This document shows, in pieces, positions 12,688 to 24,669 of a DNA stretch of 64,000 bases (positions within the stretch are counted from its first letter, which is position 1; each line of letters starts with the position of its first letter). The DNA is from Laburnicola sp. R22_1 (taxonomy: Eukaryota > Ascomycota > Dothideomycetes > Pleosporales > Didymosphaeriaceae), in NCBI GenBank assembly GCA_014281115.1, contig JACONQ010000009.1, forward strand, positions 372,001-436,000. The letters are read 5' to 3'. The notes below the pieces were generated by a model, which made no database searches, had not been told where the DNA came from, and saw only the letters and a list, made by a program, of their open reading frames with translations. The translations under genes were made by a program, and so were the position numbers.

Positions 12688-12805
12688 TACTATATACTAG
12701 GTACTAGATTATAGTGCCTTCTATTTTACTTCTTTCTATATATAGTGTAGACTTAACCTTAGTTAGAATCTCTATATAATAAAGATCTTTAATAGGAATT
12801 ACGTA

Positions 12806-14076
12806 ATGCCTGTGCGCTACAGCCTATATATTATAGAATCTTCTTCTTTCTATTTATGCCCTTTCTAGAGATAAGCAATTAATACTAAGTTAGTTCTATT
12901 ATAATATTTTCTTCTCTTCTATAATTATTATATACACCCTTTGCACTTAGTAGCATAGAGTATTAGATATTAATATTTATATAGCTAGCTATAGAGTCTA
13001 TTTAATACTAATTAGTAGTTAACTAACTCTTAACTCTAAATTAGTAAGAGTAAAGACAAATTATATAAGTTATTATTAGCTATAAAATTTATTTTATTAT
13101 ACTTTATTCTTTATACGTAAAGGAATAGCAAATTAAACCTTTATAAAATTAGTAAGTAAATATTGCTACTTTATAAAATAAAGGGGCGATTATATAAGAT
13201 ATATAAAATCTATTCTTATGTATAAAAATAGTAGATTAACTCTTTTATGAAGTTAGTAAGTAGATATTACTACTATATAAAATTTAAGAGAAGATAGTGC
13301 ACTAAGCACACTACTAGTAACTATATAGATATATAGTTAGATAATACAAAATCCTAATAAAGCGTAACTCTCTATATAACTAACCTATTAAATAAACTAG
13401 TTACGCAATAACTACCCCTACTACTATTTTCTATAAAGCCTTTATCTTTACTACCTCTACCTTATAAAATAATACTAATATGCCTAAATATACTAGACTA
13501 TATAATAAGTATACTAAAGGGATAGGAATATTAGAGGCAACACTATATAAGGGAATAAGACCTAAGTACTAAAAGGATAAGATTAATCTAGTAAACAATT
13601 TCTTTTTATTAGAAATGTAATTATACGTAGTATATACTATTGCTAATTATTATATATTATACTAAAAGGGATAGCTTTCTTAGAATTATTCTAGAAAGAC
13701 TTTAAAGATAGGAAGAATACTATTTTTTAAAGTTAAACTATGTATTTAAAAGAGAGCTTATTATAGTTCTAGAAGAAAAGAATATTATACTAAAAATAAA
13801 ACTAGAGCTATAAGTGCTAGTAAACTATATAAAGTAGCCTAAGGTAATATAAACATTTTTTTATTCGTTTTTATTAGGCTATTCTTACTAAGAGGAACGT
13901 TAGCTAGCTATAGTAATTGTATATTATATACGCTTAGTTATTAATTACGTAATATTAGTTTAGTGCACTATGCCTATGCATATATTAGTAACTACTCTAT
14001 ACTCACATACTATAAGTATATATAACGCGTTAACTTACTTATAGGTAGTAAGTAATATAATTTTATTTTAGTAATT
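12806..14076. other. AT-rich sequence with faint coding remnant
   Basis: No intact gene. Between about 13,490 and 13,860 one plus-strand frame stays open longer than elsewhere between stops, suggesting an old transposon ORF, but no motif is recognisable. The rest is featureless. Confidence 0.4.
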
Positions 14077-14298
14077 ATATATATTAGGCTAGTAAATAGG
14101 TTCGGGATACCTAGGTTAGGTATAGGGTTAGGTTGGGATCGCATAGACTATGGGTATAGGTTAGGTTAAGTCGCACAGACCTTAGGTTGGGTTAAGTCGA
14201 TTACGTAAGATCCTAAACCTAACCTAACCTATACCTAACCTAATTACGTAAGACCTAACCTAATTACGTAAGACCCTAGCTTAATTTAACTTAGTTTA

Positions 14299-16134
14299 AC
14301 GTGGTTTACTAGCAAGTAACCCACACTAGTAAGCGCGCTACCTTTGCTAAGACCCCACTAAACTATTTTATTTATTATTAGACTGCGTCGCAACACTACT
14401 TAAAAATATATACTAAGTTAATGTATCTAATTTAGATTCTTTCTCTTTAACTTCCTAGTAGGTTTGCGCATTGTGTCTAGGTTACCTATAGATACTATAA
14501 TACTATTAAGTTAATAGCTCTATTGCAGCGCAACTAGTACCTAATAACTATTTACTCTTTTTCTATTTACTAGCTTTCTTAGGAGTGGCTAGCTAAGATC
14601 TCTCTGCTACTATAAGTGATCCCTAATACTAAATATATCTTCTTTTACGCGATTTTTACCTTATAGTCTCCTTAATTGTCTTGCAAAGGCCTGCAATTTT
14701 ATCTAATACTAGTACCTAACTATGCATTGCACTTAGAGCGCCTTTTTTAAGCTTCTTAAGCATCTGTATAGTTAAAGTTAGTAATAAATTAAAGTGATCT
14801 CTAATTCTCTTACGAACTAGTGTTAATTGCGCCTTAAATTCGCGTAGGTTACTTAGTATTTTAGACTCCTAGGTGGTAGGCTCTTTAATAATCAGACTAG
14901 ATGTACGAATATAGATATTAAAGTGCTGCAATACCTTTTCTAGATTTAATAGGACTAGCCTAGCACCGTAAAAACTACCCTTAATTATCTCTGCAGAGAA
15001 AACCTTTAAAAACGCGGTTTTAAGACTAGGAGAAACTTAATCTTTATAATATAGGTTATTAGCTAACGCGCTAAGTCTAAGATCTTAGCACTATATGCCT
15101 TCTTTAGTAGGGAGAAATAGCCTATATCTAATAGCTGTAGTAGGTATAATAAATATAGCAGTATATAGAGAGTAATAATCTTATATCTCTTATAGCTCTT
15201 ATAGCCATTAATAACTAGCAGCTAATAGGTTTCTTTAGCGCGTCTCTTTATATGCGCGTTAAAGTATTTTAACTACGCGATACTAAGCTCGTTATTTGTC
15301 TAGCTATTCTTACTAATAGCAATTACCCAATCGCCAGGAATTAATGCGTCTTCGTACCAGGTAGAAATATAACGCTTGCTAGCGTAGATAATAAAGGGAG
15401 GGATTGCCTATCTAGCAGTGCAGATACTCTGGATTACTGTAATTTACTAGCGGTCGCCTAGCTGTATTAATTTAGGTTTCGCACGCCTCTCTAATACTGT
15501 AACTACAAGCTAAGACTCTATAATCCCTATTAGGAAGCCTAATTTATTAAAGTTGTAGGTGTCCTTATCTATAATGCCGTACTTAACTTTAATGCCCTCT
15601 ATAAGCTTAAACCACGCGTTTATAACCTTAGGATCTTTCTATTATGCCCTTTAGTTATTGTATAACTAAGACTAACGCGTTTTAACTTTACATCTACGCT
15701 TAATAAACCTATCTGTCTAGTTAATACTAATAAGTGGCTTTCCTCTTTATAAACATAGTGAATTGGCTATTGTACATATTATAAGCTTTATAGGAGGGAA
15801 TCCACGCGTGTCTAGCTTAATTATACAATTAACAAGCGCCTGCTCCTTAAGAAGAGTAAAATTCTTTAATTTAGGTAGGTTATTGCGTTGTGTAGTTGTT
15901 TCGTTACGTCTTTAATTAAGTGTTCTACAATTAACATTATATAGCCCTGCTGCTACTCGCTCTGTAAGATTTGGGTCTTATTCGATAGCTCTAATAGCAA
16001 TAAGTAACTAAGCTTTATTAGATGGCTTAGAAAACATAGTAGGTGGTTATATTATAATGGTATTGTTGGTAATAGTGGGGTCTTGGCAAAGGTAGTGCGC
16101 TTACTAGTGTGGGTTACTCGCTAGTAAACCACGT
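14299..16134 (-). mobile_element. Pogo/Fot1-like DNA transposon, RIP-damaged
   Basis: Terminal inverted repeats of about 61 bp start ACGTGGTTTACTAGC (14299-14359 and 16074-16134). TA lies on both sides (14297-14298 and 16135-16136). The 1,836 bp length and minus-strand coding content fit the pogo/Fot1 group. It is inserted in the hAT derivative, between subterminal repeats. Confidence 0.88.
14400..16037 (-). pseudogene. Pogo-like transposase remnant
   Basis: From the ATG at 16037 (MFSKPSNKA) the minus strand reads, through stops, an N-terminal DNA-binding part with NETTTQRNNLPKLKNFTLLKE followed by QALVNCIIKLDTRGFPP. That is the HTH_psq/CENP-B type arrangement of pogo transposases (DDE_1 superfamily). 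Downstream regions match in order the second pogo-like element at 35457-37273. Stops are mostly TAG/TAA. The C-terminal boundary is not resolved. Confidence 0.75.
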
Positions 16135-16249
16135 TAATATTATTTAAAATATATTTTTAATTAATTATAATAGCTATTTATTATAGACTAAATGGGTACC
16201 CTAGGATTAAGTTAGGGTTAGAGTCTTACGTAAGTAGGGTTGGGTTGGA

Positions 16250-18461
16250 GGGAATTGATAGGGGGACCACCACTTTTACTAGTGGCACCACCCTGACTAA
16301 GCGTCACCATGACTAAGCCGCAGACTCCGTATAGCACCCTAGCAACGACTGTTTATGTTCCTGTCACTGCACACTCCACTAGAAATAACACTATTATAGA
16401 ACCTCCTTCTAAATCCACTTATCCTGACCGAGAAGCACTTATTTCTTCTGTGCGACAATTCGCTCTTAATTATAGCTATATTCTCACAATTTGACACTTA
16501 ACCGCGAATAAGAATGTGGTATTAGGCTGCGATTTTAGTAGGAAATACTACAACTAGATTAATGCACCTAACAGTTCCAAGCGTAGAAAGACCTTAACAC
16601 AACAGATTAGCTATCCTTTTTAGCTTTATAGTGCACGCTGTAGTAATAGAACTTAGGATCTTAAGGTAAGGAACCCGCAACATACACATAGGGCTAACGA
16701 TTTGGTAGCACATCCATACACGCGAAAATTCACAGCTAAATAAAGGGCAGAAATTGCTTAACTATCTAGACTTAATATTAAACCGCAAGCTATTAAAGCC
16801 ATTCTATAAGATAAGAACCCTTCTGCGCTCTTTACTTGCCGTAATATTTACAATATACATATAGCTAAGCGTATTAAGCAATTAGAAGGGAGATTACTAG
16901 TAGAACACCTTATAGATTAACTTCTAAAAGAAGGAAACTAGGAACATAGACTATAGTGTAATAGTAGTAGACATATAATATGTTTTATATTCGCGCATAA
17001 AAGGTTAATTAAGTTTGCTAACAAATATAATAAGGTCTTCCTCCTTAACTGCACTTATAAGACAAACTAATACCGCATGCCTTTACTCTATATTATTAGT
17101 GTCGCTCTAACAAATGCTAGCTTCTTAATTGTATTTTGCTTTATGCAAGACGAATAAGCTAAAAGCTACCTATAGGCTCTACGCTCTTTCCTTTCGCTTC
17201 TTAAGCTGCCTATCAAACCTCCTATACTATATACAGACTAAGATGCCGCACTTCTATCCGCAATTAGTAATAAAGTCCCTTAGTTTCCGCATCTTCTTTG
17301 TGTATAGCACATTTATAAGAATGTCTAAGCAAATTATAAGAAGAAATTCTTAATAAATAAGGAATACAATAACTTCTTTGGCCGCTAGATTAAGATTTGT
17401 ACCGCACATACAGAGGAGCTCTATAAACAAGCTAAAAGTAAGATAGAGGCATTCCTTGCAGACAAGCAGCATATATTCCGCTACTTAAATAAGACATGGC
17501 TTATACATTAAGAGAAATTTGTAGTAGCATAGTCCCAACAGTAGCTACATCTAGGAAATGCTGCAACCTTATAAGTAGAGGGAGCGCATACTGCTGTAAA
17601 GCACTAAATCACTAATTCTACAGCTAATATCTTATTAGTATTTAAGCTTATAGAGAGGAGTGTTAAAGGGCAGCTTAATGCTCTTACTACAGCACTTGCT
17701 TAGAACCGCATTTTTATTCCTGTATTCTCTAGTAAGACGCTTTTTATTAACATCATTCGCAGGGTCTCAAGGCACGCTATTGTTCTCCTAGTTCAGCAGC
17801 ATAACAAAGTCAAACAGGCTACAGGAACAACTCCATTAACCTGATGTACAAACGTTTTTAGCAGAACAATAGGATTGCCCTACTCCTATTAAATTTCAGA
17901 TATATTGGAGTCGAAATCGGCTATTAAGCTTAAGGAAATACACCCTTTCTGGCGGATTAAAGAGTCTTCTCTTCTATATAGGTACTAAATCTCTCTATAT
18001 TCCATTACATATTCTAATATTCTATTTTGTTTAGGCTAATCCTAGAACCTCGTCTCTTAACATCTACAAAGCAGCGCTGTTCGCCCTTTCTAATCTCTCA
18101 AGGCAAAGCTAAGAAAAGGAGTCCTTTATTATTTGAGGTTAGAGAAGCTAAGGCATTAGAAGGACTATTACAAGAGAGTGGCTTGCCACAAGGATACAAG
18201 AAAAGGCCTCCAACCTGTTCCAATTGCCATATAGAAGGTCATACAAGGACTTAGTGCCCCGTAGAGCGTAGGTAGAGTCGTTAATTTAATTAGTTAATCT
18301 ATAGAATTCTATTTTAAATGTATCTAGCAACTGCGCCTCTGCACATTAATTCTCTATTTGCATTGTCAGGAGCGCGATGTTATGCGTCTGCGGCTTAGTC
18401 ATGGTGACGCTTAGTTAGGGTGGTGCCACTAGTAAAAGTGGTGGTCCCCCTATTAATTCCC
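16250..18461 (+). mobile_element. Mutator-like element (MULE) with 76 bp inverted repeats
   Basis: The left end GGGAATTGATAGGGGGACC (16250-16325) matches the inverse of the right end (18386-18461) over 76 bp with two mismatches, both transitions. The 9 bp TGGGTTGGA is repeated on both sides (16241-16249 and 18462-18470); MULEs make 8-11 bp duplications. The 2,212 bp element carries one transposase remnant on the plus strand. It sits in the subterminal repeats of the hAT derivative. Its ends are far better preserved than its coding region. Confidence 0.9.
16309..18290 (+). pseudogene. MULE transposase remnant (FAR1/Hop-like)
   Basis: The ATG at 16309 lies inside the left inverted repeat. Read through stops the protein gives an N-terminal FAR1-like part (PDREALISSVRQFALNYSY), a central MULE domain with FCFMQDE near 17,130 and ILYTD*DAALLSAIS near 17,230, then a C-terminal region ending in a zinc knuckle CSNCHIEGHTRT*C (CX2CX4HX4C, about 18,215-18,255). 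The order and knuckle match fungal MULE transposases such as the Hop group. At least one frame shift separates the central frame from the C-terminal one, and there are many TAG/TAA stops. The 61-residue and 75-residue ORFs at 16309 and 18027 are its longest surviving pieces. Confidence 0.82.
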
Positions 18462-18603
18462 TGGGTTGGAGTTAAGGTCTTACGTAAGTAGGGTTAGGTT
18501 AGGTTGGGTTAGATTACGTAAGACTCTAACCCTAATCTAACCCTACTTACGTAAGACCCTAACCTTAATCTAACCTATACCTATTTGCCAGCCTAATATA
18601 TAT

Positions 18604-19002
18604 ATATTAGACTTTAATTTAACTTAGTACTAATACTATTATTCTATCTTCTTCTTTAACTTTTTCTTTTTAGCCACTTCCTCCTCTTAGTATATATTAT
18701 TTGAAGTGTTGCTGTATATAATTATTATTTATTCTTATTAGAGTATTAATATAATACTCTTTCTAAGGTTAAGATTAAAGAATTAAGATTATAAGATAGT
18801 TACTAATTTAATAGTAAATTATTATAGAAAAATAACACTAATTACAACTTAAAAAGTAAATATACTATACTTTATATATAGATTAAGTTATTAAATACTA
18901 GAAGAAAGAAACTGCCTATTAAATCTCTAAGAGCTAATTAGGCACTAGCTTACCACGTAACCCATATGGTAGAGTTTATTTTACTATAATATAACTTTAA
19001 TT
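18604..19002. other. AT-rich spacer, nothing recognised
   Basis: Lies between the hAT derivative and the gypsy element. No ORF or repeat boundary is evident. Confidence 0.5.
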
Positions 19003-19007
19003 ACTTT

Positions 19008-19183
19008 TATAAGAGGCTAAGCGCCCTTCTATAGTTACTTAGCCTACTGCCCCGAAGTTTTAGATTCGTGCTTCTGCTAAGCCAGGAGTATATATAAGTC
19101 CATAGCCAGAGTTACTATTAAACTCTATTAAATTTATAAGTTTACTTAGGCAACTTTAATCTCTTAGTTTAAAGCCCCTTATA
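19008..19183 (+). repeat. Gypsy left LTR
   Basis: 176 bp. Its partner lies at 34842-35019. Start TATAAGAGGC and end CCCCTTATA show transitions relative to the right copy, where the canonical CA end survives (CCCCTTACA). Confidence 0.85.
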
Positions 19184-19245
19184 TTAAATTTAATTAACCT
19201 CTTATAATAAGAAAGCTCGCGAAATCTCCCTACTACGCTAAGAAC

Positions 19246-19531
19246 AACTCTATAAATAAATACGCAGTTAAGTTAAGTATTAAGATCCCTTAACCCTATA
19301 AACAAACACGCAGTTAGGTTAGATACTAAGATCTCTTAACCCTATAAAACAAATACGTAGTTAAGTTAGGTATTAAGATTCCTTAAGACTATAAATAAAT
19401 ACGTAGTTAAGTTAGATACTAAGATTTCTTAACTCTATAGAATAAACACGAAGTTAAGTTAGACACTAAAATTTCTTAACCCTATAAATAATTATATAGT
19501 TAAGTTAGATACTAAAATTCCTTAACCCTAT
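19246..19531. repeat. Tandem repeat of about 46-47 bp, six units
   Basis: Units read roughly AACCCTATAAATAAATACG, CAGTTAAGTTAGATACTAAG, then ATTCCTT, repeated about six times just downstream of the gypsy left LTR. Units differ mostly by C/T and A/G transitions. It lies in the leader of the retrotransposon, between LTR and gag. Confidence 0.8.
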
Positions 19532-19716
19532 AAAATAAACACAAGTATAATAAAGAAAACACTAGAGTCTTTCTATAAAAGGGAGAATATCCTTATTTCT
19601 TATCTAGCATAATAAGTTACTAAACTCTAATAGTAAGAAGCTATAGAGGTAGATATTACTACTAACCTTACTAAGAAATTACGTATAGGAAGATATAATA
19701 AAATAGAGTATATATA

Positions 19717-20873
19717 TTTTTTTGCGACTAAGTAGTTTCTAATAAAAATATTACAATAATAGTAATTATCCCTTCTACTATTATTAATACAGAAAAGCGT
19801 TTTAAGGTAGTATTAATAAAAAGGAGTTATTGTGTTATAAGTAAGCTAAGTAAGTTTAGTAGGCTTAGCGCGCCTACTTTAACTAAAAAAAAATCTATAT
19901 ACAAAACTATACGTAAGGCTATATTACTATATTATAGTTTAGAGTAGGTGGGAGGGGGGAGGGAAGAGGAGGTATAAGATAGCGCTAGCGCTGTAACGCT
20001 ATAACTATTATCTCCTCTACTATTATCTCTAAAGATATTACTAGAAGTAACAGCTATATTAGTAGGTTTGTGCTATTATAAGATATATACTAGGTGGAAG
20101 CTTATATACTATAGGTATACTAACGCTTTATTTCTATATTAAAGTTAACTTTAAAAAGACTTCTACTACTATTATTCTATTTTCTACTATCTTCCTAGGC
20201 CCTAGTGCCAACGCCGCCTAAAAGTACAATCCCTGTCTACTTATTACTATTACTAGGTCTACACTAGAGTACTACTCTATTTATAAGATTATTAATAGGT
20301 TAAAATAGAAGGTATATCTTAGCCTAGACAAGGCGGTTCTAGTGTACTAGTTAGACTAGTAATAGATTAGTAACTATAGGCGTAGTAATAAATATAGAGA
20401 CTTTCTACTATACCTATAATATCTCGCGTTACTGTGTATTAGGAAGAAAATAAATAAAAATAGAATTAAAGGTAGTAAAGAGAAAATAAAGGTATTTATT
20501 AATAAGTTACTAGGGGAGGAGAGTATTGTGTAGATGTGTTAGATCCTTATAGTTATTATAGTATTAGATAAGCGCAATATATATGTGTGTTACGTAAGTA
20601 GCGCGCGAATATAGCGCGGTCGCTAATAATAGTAATAATAGAGCTTAGTTTACTATGCACACTTTAAGTAAATTTAATAACTATTAGAGCGCTTATAAAT
20701 AATAGGGGGCAAGTGCGTAGTTTATATATAAACTATTATTGCGTTAGTAGAGACTTAGTAGACTATATTTTTAGGCGCTAGACTAAAGCGATCTTTCTAT
20801 CCTAACCTACGTAGGCTTAAATTAAAAAAAGGGAGTTAAAAAGGGTAATTAATACTAAATAAACAATGCGACC
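19717..20873. repeat. Poly-T-ended repeat, copy B, with 12 bp TSD
   Basis: Begins with seven T then GCGACTAAGTAGTTTC and ends AAATAAACAATGCGACC. The 12 bp AGAGTATATATA lies immediately outside both ends (19705-19716 and 20874-20885). Long duplications with a homopolymer at one end are usual for target-primed insertion of non-LTR elements, which would put the poly(A) 3' end on the minus strand. The coding-like reading, however, is on the plus strand, so class and direction are unresolved. It is inserted in the gypsy leader. Confidence 0.7.
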
Positions 20874-22910
20874 AGAGTATATATAAACGATTAAGCTAGT
20901 CTACTAGTATCTATAAGACTAAAGGTTAATAGAGCTCTAAGCACCTCCCTAAAAGAGAAAGGAGGCCTAAAATATAAAAGGGAGCGCCTTTTAAGACGCA
21001 CTAACGCAAATTATAGGCTATCTTACTAGCTTAAAATAACTCTAAGTTATACTAGTAGCTTAATAAAACGCTGGTAAATATCTCTAGACCTTATTAAAAG
21101 TAATTGCTAATTAACTTGCCTAATTAGAGTAATGCGCTAGAGTAAAGATTATACCTTTAGCCCTTTTCTAAATAATAATAGTAACACTAGCGCCTAGCAA
21201 AGCGCTACTAAAGCGCTAGCGCCTCTAACTCTCTAATCTAGAGTTATTCTTTAGAAGCTATTAGGACTACTAATATTAGGAATATATAATAAAGGCTAAA
21301 ATCTATAAAATTTACTCTCTTCTAGGAAACGCAGTTAATTATATTATAAGTAGGCTAATAGGTAAAGGAGTAGATATCGCACTAGCCTTTATAAAGAAAG
21401 GAATCTATTTTAAAGATAAATTCTAGGATTTTTTAGATATAAGGTTTTATAATAAGTTAGCAGAAAAGTAAGTATAAAATAGGCTATTCCTTAGCTAATA
21501 GGGTAAAATCCTACTAAGTTTAATGCTAACTTTATACATCTAGCTACTAAGGCTAATAAAGGTAACTAGAAGAACTTAAAGAATATTTACTAGAAAGCCT
21601 TATATATTAACTTATAGAATAGGCTAATTATACTAGAGATTTTTAACGACTAGAATCTTATAATACTTATAAATAGAGTTAATATATTTAAGAAAAATAT
21701 TTGCTATATAAAGATATTAAAGCCCTTCTACGCAGCGGCCTTCTTCTCTACTAAGTCTACTAACACTATAAATTAGAAACTTATATATTTTAGTACTATA
21801 AGAACTAATAAAGTAAACTCTCTAAAGATTAAAAAGCGCGCTAAATAGATCTCTAAGGAGGAGTTAGAAAAGCGCTATAAAAAAGGAGCATACTTTTACT
21901 ATAGTAAAAAGGAATATAGCGTTTAGAGTTATTATCTCTAAGCTGCAATACTCCTAATATTAGCTAGGACTAGTAAGACCTAAGAGATAAATAGTAGTAA
22001 TAAGAATATTAATAGCTTAGTAGAGTTAAAAACTAGCTTCTTCTCCTAAAAGTTATAAGAAGAAAAAGATAAAGCAGGCTATAAAGGAACTAGAGGAGAA
22101 CTTTAATATATATAGAAAAATATAGCTAAATTTAACACTAAATACTATAAACACTCTTATTAATAATATTGCTTTTGAGTATACTATACTTAATTTAAGG
22201 TATTTAACTACTACTTTTATATCTAAAAAGTTTGCTAGAAAAGCTAACCTATAATATATTAGTTTAAATAATCCCTATTAAGTAATAGAATTTAGAAAAG
22301 TAATCTTCTTAGTCTATAAAGACGCTTACATAGAGATAGATATTAAAGGATATATTAGAATAATATAGGCTTATATTAATAGAAAAGAGAAAGACTATAA
22401 ATTAGTTCTGAGATTGCTATAGTAGAAGGAAAACGCTATATTAGTGGCTCTAGGGAAATAGTCTATATATATAGGGTCCTCCTATATAAGGATTAGAGAT
22501 AAGTAAGAGAGATAAACTTCTACTCCTAGTTAAAAAGTCTCTACTATATTGTTTATAACCTTAAATAGGAGAAATATAAAAGAAAAGAATAGGCTAATAG
22601 TCTTTACTACCTTTCTTAAGAATATTTAGAAGGCCCTAGCCCTAAAGGCTAAGGTAGACCTAAGAGACTATCTCCCTAAGTGGATCCTAGACTAAGTAGA
22701 AGTTTTCTTAAGAGAATAAGCTAATAACCTTCCCCTATTATAAGGCCCTAGGATTAATTACTTAATTCCCCTTATTAAGAAGAATAAAAAGATCCTAGAG
22801 ATTCCTTTTAGCCCTCTCTATAGTATATTAAAGAAGAAATTACTAGTTCTCTATAAGAAACTAATAAAGTACTTTAATTATAGCTTTATTTAGGTAAGCA
22901 AGTCTAGCGC

Positions 22911-23300
22911 TACGGTACTAGTGTCATTTGTAAGAAAATCTAAAAAAAGTCTATAGTTTTATATAGACTATAGGGCGCTAAATATCCTATTAAAGAAGGA
23001 CTGCTACCTTCTTCCCCTTATTAGAGAGACGTTGCAACATTTTACTAAGGCTAAGTAGCTAACAAAGTTAGATATAATTTAGGCCTTTTATAAGTTAAAG
23101 ACAGTAAAAGAAAAAGAATAGAAAATAGCTTTCTAAATTTAGTTTAGGTTGTATAAGTAACTAGTAGTCCCCTTTAGACTAGCTAATACACTAAGCACCT
23201 TTTAGAAGTATATTAACTATATTCTAAAAAAGTACTTAGATAACTTCTACTCTATCTATATAGACAATATTTTTATATTTTTTAGCAAATCTTTAAGGGA
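22911..23300 (+). pseudogene. Gypsy reverse transcriptase remnant, YIDD changed to YIDN
   Basis: Read through stops, the order matches the Ty3/gypsy RT blocks: FVRKSKKSL, DYRALNILLKKDCY, LTKLDII, PFRLANTLSTF, then SIYIDNIFIFF. The family active-site motif is YxDD; here GAT/GAC of the second Asp has become AAT (Asn), a G-to-A change. The catalytic centre is lost in addition to numerous stops. Confidence 0.85.
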
Positions 23301-24669
23301 CTATTAAGACAAAGTATAATAGGTAGTAGAGAAGTTAGATAAGATAGGACTATACTTAGATATTAAGAAGTGCAAGTTTATAGTTATTAAGACTAAGTAC
23401 TTTAAATTTATTATAAAGTGTAGAAAGAGAATTAGTATAGACCTAGAGAAGGTTAAAGCTATTTAGAATTAGGCTTTTTTATAAATATAAAGGGTGTTTA
23501 GAGTTTTCTAGAGTTTGCTAACTTCTACTAGAGGTTTATAAAGAACTTCTTAAAAGTAGCATCTTTATTAATAAAGTTAACTAGAAAGAAAACTTTTTTT
23601 TATAGGAGTAGAAATAATAGTAGGCCTTTAACTACCTAAAGAAAGTATTCTGTACTAAGCTTATACTAGTCTACTTTAATACTAAGAAGAAAAAAGTATT
23701 AAAGTCTAACTTCTTAGGCTAGGCCTTTAGAGCCTACTTCTCGCAGTTTAATGTAAAAAGTCTTTAGGCTAATTATTTACTTTTTTACTAAATACACTTC
23801 TATAAAGACAAACTATATAATTTATAATATAAAGATGCTTATAGTTATTAAAGTAACTAAAAAGCAGTATAATATATTTTAGGCTATCCTTTATATACTT
23901 ATATATACTAATTATAAGAATCTTATATACTTTATAAAGTTTAGAAGGTTAGATAAGAGGTATATACGCTAGGCTAATACTTTTAATAAATATAATATAA
24001 TATTCTAATATAGACTAGAAATTATTAACTTAAGGGCAAATGCCCTTTTATAATATTAGTAGGATATGCCTACTAATACTAAAGATAACTAGGTTAAGTC
24101 CTATAAAATTTAACTTTTTAACAAAGTTTTTTTAAGAAAAAGAAATATTAGGCTTTAAATATCTATAGCCCTAGTAATATAAGCTCTGCCTAAGAGGCTT
24201 AATCTCTCTAGAAAAGAAGAGAGCTAGGCTAAACGCAAGGAATGCTAGTCCTTTTCTCCCTACTTACTAGAAGAGTTTCCCCCTAGACTAGAAATAGACT
24301 CTCTAGTAGACCTAGACTTAGATAAACTATAGTCTTATAGCTTAGAAAAAGATCTTATATTAAGAAAAGTAAAGAAGTGTATTTTTTACTATAGGCGCAC
24401 TTTTTCTTTTTTTCTAAACCTAAAGGTTGCTATATAAAAATGCAATATTAATAATACTAGTTACTTTTAGTACTAGAAATAAAAATAAGTTCTAAACTAG
24501 AAACCCCTATAAATAATACTAGTTACTACGGTTTATAACTCTTCTATATTTAAATATCTAAAAAAGAGATTACCTATAAAATAGTTACTAGATTATACTT
24601 CTTCTTAAAAATATTAAACTTTATTTATAGATTTATTAAGAACTATAATATATATAAAAGAACTAAGCT

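Larger units (their letters stand above)
10437..12797. repeat. 1 kb repeat, copy 1, split by a Tc1 element
   Basis: Starts TTCTTTTCTAGAGTTAATCCG and ends near AAAGATCTTTAATAGGA, flanked by the 8 bp direct repeat ATTACGTA (10429-10436 and 12798-12805). Removing the Tc1 element (11364-12687) leaves about 1,035 bp that follow the order of copy 2 at 24670-25908: a TTACGTAATTAATAATTTC word, a serine-codon-like TACTACT stretch, then the TTAGAATCT end. This copy is much more RIP-damaged than copy 2. No TG..CA long-terminal-repeat ends or inverted ends were found. Its class is unknown. Confidence 0.6.
14085..18595. mobile_element. Non-autonomous hAT derivative, split by two insertions
   Basis: Ends TAGGCTAGTAAATAGGTTCGGG and, inverted, TAGGCTGGCAAATAGGT match the ends of the 5.7 kb hAT at 1184-6903. 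Flanks are ATATATAT on both sides (14077-14084 and 18596-18603), 8 bp as for hAT, although that sequence is low-complexity. Subtracting the pogo-like element with its TA and the Mutator-like element with its 9 bp duplication leaves about 450 bp consisting only of the subterminal GGTTAGGTTAGG-type repeats. It is therefore an internally deleted relative that would need transposase from elsewhere. Confidence 0.75.

Noticed and set aside
17129..17353. Plus ORF of 74 codons as a separate gene
   Set aside because: It is an alternative frame of the Mutator-like transposase; the transposase motifs FCFMQDE and the YTD block are read in the other frame.
19246..19531. CRISPR-like array
   Set aside because: Units are contiguous tandem copies with no unique spacers, in a eukaryotic retrotransposon leader.
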